From: JBDSZL01 sp039925145 | Lineage (GTDB): Bacteria; Acidobacteriota; Vicinamibacteria; Vicinamibacterales; SCN-69-37 | Direction of reading: 5' to 3' | DNA length: 64,000 nucleotides | Assembly (NCBI GenBank): GCA_039925145.1 | Contig: JBDSZL010000047.1 | Location: 1-64,000, forward strand | Part shown: positions 60,010 through 64,000 of the stretch, in pieces | How the letters are laid out: each line of letters starts with the position of its first letter | How positions within the stretch are numbered: the stretch's first letter is position 1 | Notes under the pieces: model-generated | What the model saw: the letters and a program-made list of their open reading frames with translations, nothing else | Database searches by the model: none | Told to the model about the DNA's origin: nothing | Translations under genes and position numbers: made by a program

Positions 60010-61830
60010 ATGCGCACCGCTCTCCCCGCTCTGCGAGCCGCGTCCGGCGCTCTCGCGATTGCAGTCGCACTGGCGACGTTCGGCGCCTATCTACAGCAAA
60101 GTCCTCCGCAGACGGTTCTCGCCCCCGCTTGCCCGGCGGCCGCGGAACTGGCGGGTGTCGTCATCGCCCGAATGTGGCCGTCCGCGCCGCTCGGGCTGGT
60201 CGTGCTCCGAATCGAACCGGTGATCACCGTCATAGGCCTGGCGGCGTTGCTCCTGCTGCTCGCCCGTCTGACCGCCAGTTGGATCGTTGCGGTCGCCATC
60301 GCAGGAGCGATGACGGCGCTGCCGTTGTTCTCACCAGTGCTCGCACCACTGCACGGGGCGACCTTTGCGGTTGTTGCGGTGACGATGCTGCTGCTGGTGC
60401 CGCAGGAGGGGACGTCACGGTCGCCGCTTCCCTTCTGGTCGGTCGTTGCGCTCGTTTGCACGGCGGCCGTCGTGCCTGCCGCGACGCTACCGCTTGCGGG
60501 TCTTGGGGCGTGGCTGACTCTACAGCGCGGGTCCGATGCTCGGCCCCGCCCTTCCCACGCGCTCCTCGTAGCAGCGATGATTGCCGCCTCGGCTGTGGCG
60601 GTGCGACTGCTGCTACCCACTCTGCCATCGGGGTCCCGCGAATGGAGTTGTCTGGTCCCAGCCACAGGACGCCCCGTCGACCTGCTGGCAGCAATCGCCG
60701 CGCCGCTGAAGGATGCTGGGCCGTACGTGTGCGGGCTCGCCCTGTTGGCAGTGGTCGCGTGCCGAAAGCAGCTGGCCGGCCCCGCCGCCCGCCCCGTGAT
60801 CGCCTACGGCGCGATTCTGGCCGTCGCTGGTCTTGCTTCGCTCAGCGGTCCGACAATGGCCCGCGTGCCGCTGACCGTCGCTCTCTGGGTCGGTGCGGCA
60901 GTCGGCCTGCGTGAGCTCGTTCGCGGGTGTCGTCGCACGACCACCGGACATGTCGCAGCGACCGTGCTCGTCGTCCTCGTACCTCTGCTCGCGGTGTCGG
61001 CACGGATCCAGCAGCCCGTTGTGACGCCGCCCCAGTTCGGGCACGCGGCGCTGTCACGCGCGCAGCTCGCTCAGCTGCTTGACCGGTTGCCACCCGGTGC
61101 CGGTCTCGTGAGTGAGGATGCGGTCGTGGACGTGCTCCTGCGCAGCCGCGCGGGTGGAAGGATTGCGGCGTCCGATGCGCTCCACGTGATTCCGAGGGTG
61201 CCGGCCGAGATTGCTGCCGAGCTCCGTGCCGTCTCGGCGGGCGTCTTTGCGCTGCCGCTGGCCCAGGAGCAGTTGCAGCAGCTCGGCATGCGTCTGACCG
61301 ACGTCGGCGCTGCGGCTGGGCTCGCGCGGGTGGACGTCGGTGGTGACTGCCGGCCGCTTCGAGGTTCATGGCGCACGCTCCCGAACCTCAGGGATGCGCA
61401 GGCGCTGACGATGGCCGCGCAGGCCGAGGGCGACACCGGGCCCGTCGTCGCATATCTGACTTTCGATGTGACGCCCTCGCCGGCAGCGCGGACCTGGCCG
61501 GCGCGCGCGCTGCGGGGATTCAACGTGACGCTCTATGACCTGTCGAACGACAGGGACTGGGCGGCGCTGCGGGCCGCATCGATCGATGACCAGGCGCCTC
61601 TGGATGTCGAGGTCGCCAGCCGGCGCGGCCACGTGCTCCGGCTCGAACAATGGCGGACGCCCGGGGCGCCACTGGCATTGACCACGGAGTTTCGCGCGGC
61701 GATCACTGGGGGCGTCGCGCGCTCGCTTGCGCCCGAGGCGGGCACCGATCGGCCAACGCGGCTCTCGCTATGTCCGGCCTTCCCGCACGAAGTCAGAGAC
61801 TTTGACCGCCAAGGCAGTCGGGTGCCGTAG
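60010..61830 (+). CDS. Large membrane protein of unknown function
   Basis: 606 residues. About eight membrane helices occupy residues 10-330 (ASGALAIAVALATFGAYL, VITVIGLAALLLLLARL, ATVLVVLVPLLAVSARI). A soluble C-terminal domain of about 270 residues follows (SRAQLAQLLDRLPPGAGLVSEDAVVD, VIPRVPAEIAAEL). I do not recognise a family. The helix-plus-soluble-domain layout resembles the neighbouring GT-C-like proteins, but the acidic catalytic loop is not visible, so it may be a partner or a diverged relative. A TATGCT at 59984-59989 could be its -10 element. Confidence 0.65.
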   Translation: MRTALPALRAASGALAIAVALATFGAYLQQSPPQTVLAPACPAAAELAGVVIARMWPSAPLGLVVLRIEPVITVIGLAALLLLLARLTASWIVAVAIAGAMTALPLFSPVLAPLHGATFAVVAVTMLLLVPQEGTSRSPLPFWSVVALVCTAAVVPAATLPLAGLGAWLTLQRGSDARPRPSHALLVAAMIAASAVAVRLLLPTLPSGSREWSCLVPATGRPVDLLAAIAAPLKDAGPYVCGLALLAVVACRKQLAGPAARPVIAYGAILAVAGLASLSGPTMARVPLTVALWVGAAVGLRELVRGCRRTTTGHVAATVLVVLVPLLAVSARIQQPVVTPPQFGHAALSRAQLAQLLDRLPPGAGLVSEDAVVDVLLRSRAGGRIAASDALHVIPRVPAEIAAELRAVSAGVFALPLAQEQLQQLGMRLTDVGAAAGLARVDVGGDCRPLRGSWRTLPNLRDAQALTMAAQAEGDTGPVVAYLTFDVTPSPAARTWPARALRGFNVTLYDLSNDRDWAALRAASIDDQAPLDVEVASRRGHVLRLEQWRTPGAPLALTTEFRAAITGGVARSLAPEAGTDRPTRLSLCPAFPHEVRDFDRQGSRVP

Positions 61831-61872
61831 CACGCGGCGCGCCCGTGGCTCGTCCACGCGTGTGAGGGCTGG

Positions 61873-62541
61873 CTAAAACTGGTAGCCGCCGCCGATGACC
61901 AACCGCGCGATGTTCGTGCGCTGGTCGCCGCCTCTGCTGCTCAGCAGGCGGGCGCTGGCGTCGCCGAACCACGTGCCGCGACGAAGAATCACGCCAACAG
62001 CCATTTCGGCCGCGAAGTCGTTCGACTCGCCGATTACGTCGCGCCCGAGCGTGACGCCGTACTGCGCCGCCGCATCGGTAATGTCCGTGCCCTGCAGCCG
62101 GAGCGTCGGTTTCAACGTGGTGTGGCTGCCGCCGAGCGTCACCATCACATACGGCTCGAGTCGCATCTCCTGTTCGAACACCCAGCGGACGCCCAGTCCG
62201 CCGTAGCGCGTCTTGGCTGTCAGGTCGCTGGACGCGTCGGTATTCTGCCTCTGGCCGATGTATGTGGCGAGCGTTGCGACCTTGTCGAGCTGCCGCCGGC
62301 TCACCGCGTTGCCAATCCACGCGAGTTCGCCCACCGCGTCGAGATTGCGCCACACGCGGCGTCCGCCCTCGAGCCCGCCGGTCGCGGAAAAGCTATCCAC
62401 CACAGCGGTCCCGATATTGGCCCCCACGTACCAAAGCGAGCCGACTCCAGCGGAGCTGGCAGGTGCCGGCGTCTGCGCGCTCGCAGGCGCGGCCCAGAGG
62501 GCCAGGGACATCATCAGGATTACTCCGCACGTGCGCTTCAT
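61873..62541 (-). CDS. Small outer-membrane beta-barrel protein (OmpW/OprF-porin-like)
   Basis: 222 residues from the ATG at 62541, with GGAGG upstream. The signal peptide is GVILMMSLALWAAPASAQ. An eight-stranded barrel is suggested by repeated amphipathic strands (LWYVGANIGTAVVDSF, WRNLDAVGELAWIG, RYGGLGVRWVFEQEM, LEPYVMVTLGGSHT, IARLVIGGGYQF), ending in the C-terminal phenylalanine that marks BAM substrates. Family unclear; opacity-like porin is the nearest description. It is convergent with the 606-residue membrane protein. Confidence 0.75.
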   Translation of the reverse strand: MKRTCGVILMMSLALWAAPASAQTPAPASSAGVGSLWYVGANIGTAVVDSFSATGGLEGGRRVWRNLDAVGELAWIGNAVSRRQLDKVATLATYIGQRQNTDASSDLTAKTRYGGLGVRWVFEQEMRLEPYVMVTLGGSHTTLKPTLRLQGTDITDAAAQYGVTLGRDVIGESNDFAAEMAVGVILRRGTWFGDASARLLSSRGGDQRTNIARLVIGGGYQF

Positions 62542-62626
62542 CAAACACTCCTCCACTGTCGGACCGGCTCGCCGATCGGATGGCGGGCCGAACAATTCGG
62601 ACCCATGGTAACAGACAGATTCGAGC

Positions 62627-63589
62627 TTAACTGTCTTCGTCGCGCTCGAGAATTTGTCGAATCGCGTAGACCGGTTTGTTCTGCGATTCGTGATAGGTGC
62701 GGGCCTGCATCTCGGCCAGAAGGCCGACGGTGACGAATTGCACGCCCGTGATCATCAGGAGAATGGAGACCGAGAGCAACGGCCGGTTGCCGATCGCCTC
62801 TTCGTACATGAACTTGACGTAGGCCAGATAGCCGAGGAGCAACCCTCCGAGGGCGCCAATCGCCAATCCCATCACGCCGAACATCTGCAAGGGCCGTGTC
62901 GAGTAGCTGAGCAGGAACTTTACCGTGACCAGGTCGAGCACGACCCTGATCGTGCGCGAGATGCCGTACTTGGATCGGCCATGGATTCGGGCGCGGTGGT
63001 TGACGGGCTGTTCGGCGATCCGGACGCCCATCTCGCTCGCCAGCGCGGGCAGGAACCGGTGCAGTTCCCCATACAGTCGGAGCGGCTTGACGACCTCGGC
63101 GCGGAAGACCTTCAGTGAGCAGCCGTAGTCGTTCAGGCGCACACCGGTCGACCACGAGATGAGCCTGTTGGCCAACATGGACGGCAGACGACGGTTAATC
63201 CACGCGTCCTTTCGATTCTTGCGCCACCCGCAGACGATGTCGAAGCCGTCTCGCTCGAGCCGATCCACCAGCGCGGGGATATCGGCGGGATCGTTTTGCA
63301 GGTCCCCATCGGATGTGACGATGAGCCGCCCGCGCGCGGCCGCAAAGCCAGCGGCAAACGCGGCCGTCTGTCCGAAGTTGCGACGGAACTGGATGACCCG
63401 CAGCCGCGCGTCGCGCGCCTGCAGCCGTCCCAGAATCTCGAACGAGTCGTCGCGGCTGCCGTCATCCACCAGGATGAGCTCGTACGGCCGGCCCCAGCGC
63501 GAAAGCGTGTCGGTGAGCTCGCGATAGAGCGCGTCGACGTTCAACGCCTCGTTGTACACCGGGATCACGACGGAGATATGTGGGGTCAC
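62627..63589 (-). CDS. Polyprenyl-phosphate glycosyltransferase (GT2, ArnC/DPM-like)
   Basis: 320 residues. The GT-A domain is ISVVIPVYNEALNVDALYREL, LILVDDGSRDDSFEIL, FRRNFGQTAAFAAGFAAARG and the metal site TSDGDLQNDP. Two membrane helices lie in the C-terminal third (MFGVMGLAIGALGGLLLGYLA, LLSVSILLMITGVQFVTVGLL). This is the ArnC/GtrB layout, which charges undecaprenyl phosphate with a sugar on the cytoplasmic face. Such donors feed GT-C transferases, several of which lie nearby. It lies 15 bp from the DedA/VTT gene upstream. Confidence 0.92.
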   Translation of the reverse strand: MTPHISVVIPVYNEALNVDALYRELTDTLSRWGRPYELILVDDGSRDDSFEILGRLQARDARLRVIQFRRNFGQTAAFAAGFAAARGRLIVTSDGDLQNDPADIPALVDRLERDGFDIVCGWRKNRKDAWINRRLPSMLANRLISWSTGVRLNDYGCSLKVFRAEVVKPLRLYGELHRFLPALASEMGVRIAEQPVNHRARIHGRSKYGISRTIRVVLDLVTVKFLLSYSTRPLQMFGVMGLAIGALGGLLLGYLAYVKFMYEEAIGNRPLLSVSILLMITGVQFVTVGLLAEMQARTYHESQNKPVYAIRQILERDEDS

Positions 63590-63604
63590 GGGGTGGCTGC
63601 CATT

Positions 63605-64000
63605 CTACTGTGCAGTGTTACCCTGCCGCCGGCGCCACACCAGCACCGCAATTCCGACGACGAGCACGCCGCCAGCCAGCCACATCGAGATAGCGGGCAG
63701 ATTGTTGCGGATGTAGACGCTGGCCTGTTCGCCATACATATAGGCCAGCCAGGCCGTCGCGCCATAGCGGAACCCGCGACCGAGCGTCACCGCGATGAGG
63801 AACGTGCGCGGTTTGATGTCCGCGATACCGGCCAGCAGAACGAACAGCTTGAACGGCATCGGTGGCGGCAACAGTGACGGCACGATGATCGCCAGAAGAC
63901 CAAAACGCCGGAACAGCCGGAGGCCGCCCTCGATGTGGTTCGCCCGGAACTTGCGCCGGAGGAAGGCCTCTCCACCTTTGCGTCCGACGGAGTACAACGC
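63605..64000 (-). CDS. VTT/DedA-family membrane protein (partial, N-terminus outside window)
   Basis: The last 131 residues of an inner-membrane protein are in the window; the frame is open to its right edge. RRFGLLAIIVPSLLPPPMPFKLFVLLAG matches the central re-entrant-loop motif of VTT-domain proteins, and YSVGRKGGEAFLRRKF precedes it. About three helices are seen here. Bacterial DedA proteins include UptA/PopT-like flippases that recycle undecaprenyl phosphate, which fits the GT2 gene next to it; that link is inferred. Confidence 0.82.
   Translation of the reverse strand, partial: ALYSVGRKGGEAFLRRKFRANHIEGGLRLFRRFGLLAIIVPSLLPPPMPFKLFVLLAGIADIKPRTFLIAVTLGRGFRYGATAWLAYMYGEQASVYIRNNLPAISMWLAGGVLVVGIAVLVWRRRQGNTAQ

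Noticed and set aside
1..64000. CRISPR arrays, transposase genes, intact insertion sequences, rRNA operons
   Set aside because: No regularly spaced repeats, no transposase or integrase motifs and no rRNA sequence were seen; short tandem repeats are limited to the 12-bp unit at 49941.

Overview
The window is about 65% G+C and gene-dense. It looks like chromosome from an Acidobacteriota bacterium, probably the Vicinamibacteria (subdivision 6) lineage. This taxonomic call is an inference from gene content: a TonB-dependent receptor with an N-terminal carboxypeptidase-regulatory domain, an ECF sigma factor coupled to a Ser/Thr kinase fused to a TolB-like propeller, tandem exported carboxypeptidase-regulatory-like proteins, and a DASS transporter. 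No 16S rRNA, tRNA gene or CRISPR array was found to confirm it.

Layout. 1-6.5 kb: a TonB-dependent receptor cut by the window edge, a kinase/ECF sigma pair with overlapping stop and start codons, and a DUF763 gene. 6.5-7.9 kb: a graveyard of gene fragments. It holds the 3' part of one gene, an internally deleted and frameshifted TOTE-type primase-helicase, a tRNA-Ser-3'-end-like sequence, an inverted repeat, and an 88-bp copy of the promoter and first codons of a methyltransferase whose intact copy lies 5.3 kb away. 7.9-14 kb: RNase D, two tandem exported carboxypeptidase-regulatory-like proteins, the intact methyltransferase, and a small membrane protein with a near-consensus promoter and an apparently leaderless start. 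14-28 kb: a long minus-strand housekeeping block of radC, larC, metG, tatD, a polyprenyl diphosphate synthase, ligA, an HtrA protease, an NtrC-type regulator, RNase P RNA (rnpB, with a very long P12 arm), an amidohydrolase and a sugar epimerase. 28-35 kb: a lipoprotein, a DASS transporter, dapF, a methyltransferase, a GlpD-like oxidoreductase, an outer-membrane protein and ttcA.

35-64 kb is a cell-surface polysaccharide region. It holds GT4 and GT2 glycosyltransferases, a hexapeptide acyltransferase, SDR sugar enzymes, several methyltransferases including an FkbM type, a polysaccharide deacetylase, a Wzx-like flippase, a YbhN-type membrane protein, several polytopic GT-C-like proteins, an AsnB-type asparagine synthetase, a polyprenyl-phosphate-sugar GT2 and a DedA/VTT protein. 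The likely joint role is building, modifying and exporting a glycan or glycolipid on a polyprenyl carrier.

Embedded at 49.4-54.2 kb is an unusual block of four secreted, probably lipid-anchored proteins. Two are HYR plus SGNH-hydrolase paralogues and two are fibronectin-like-repeat proteins that share an unnamed C-terminal domain of about 140 residues. This block is the best candidate here for a poorly described surface system. Functional statements rest on motifs read by eye; no database search was run.
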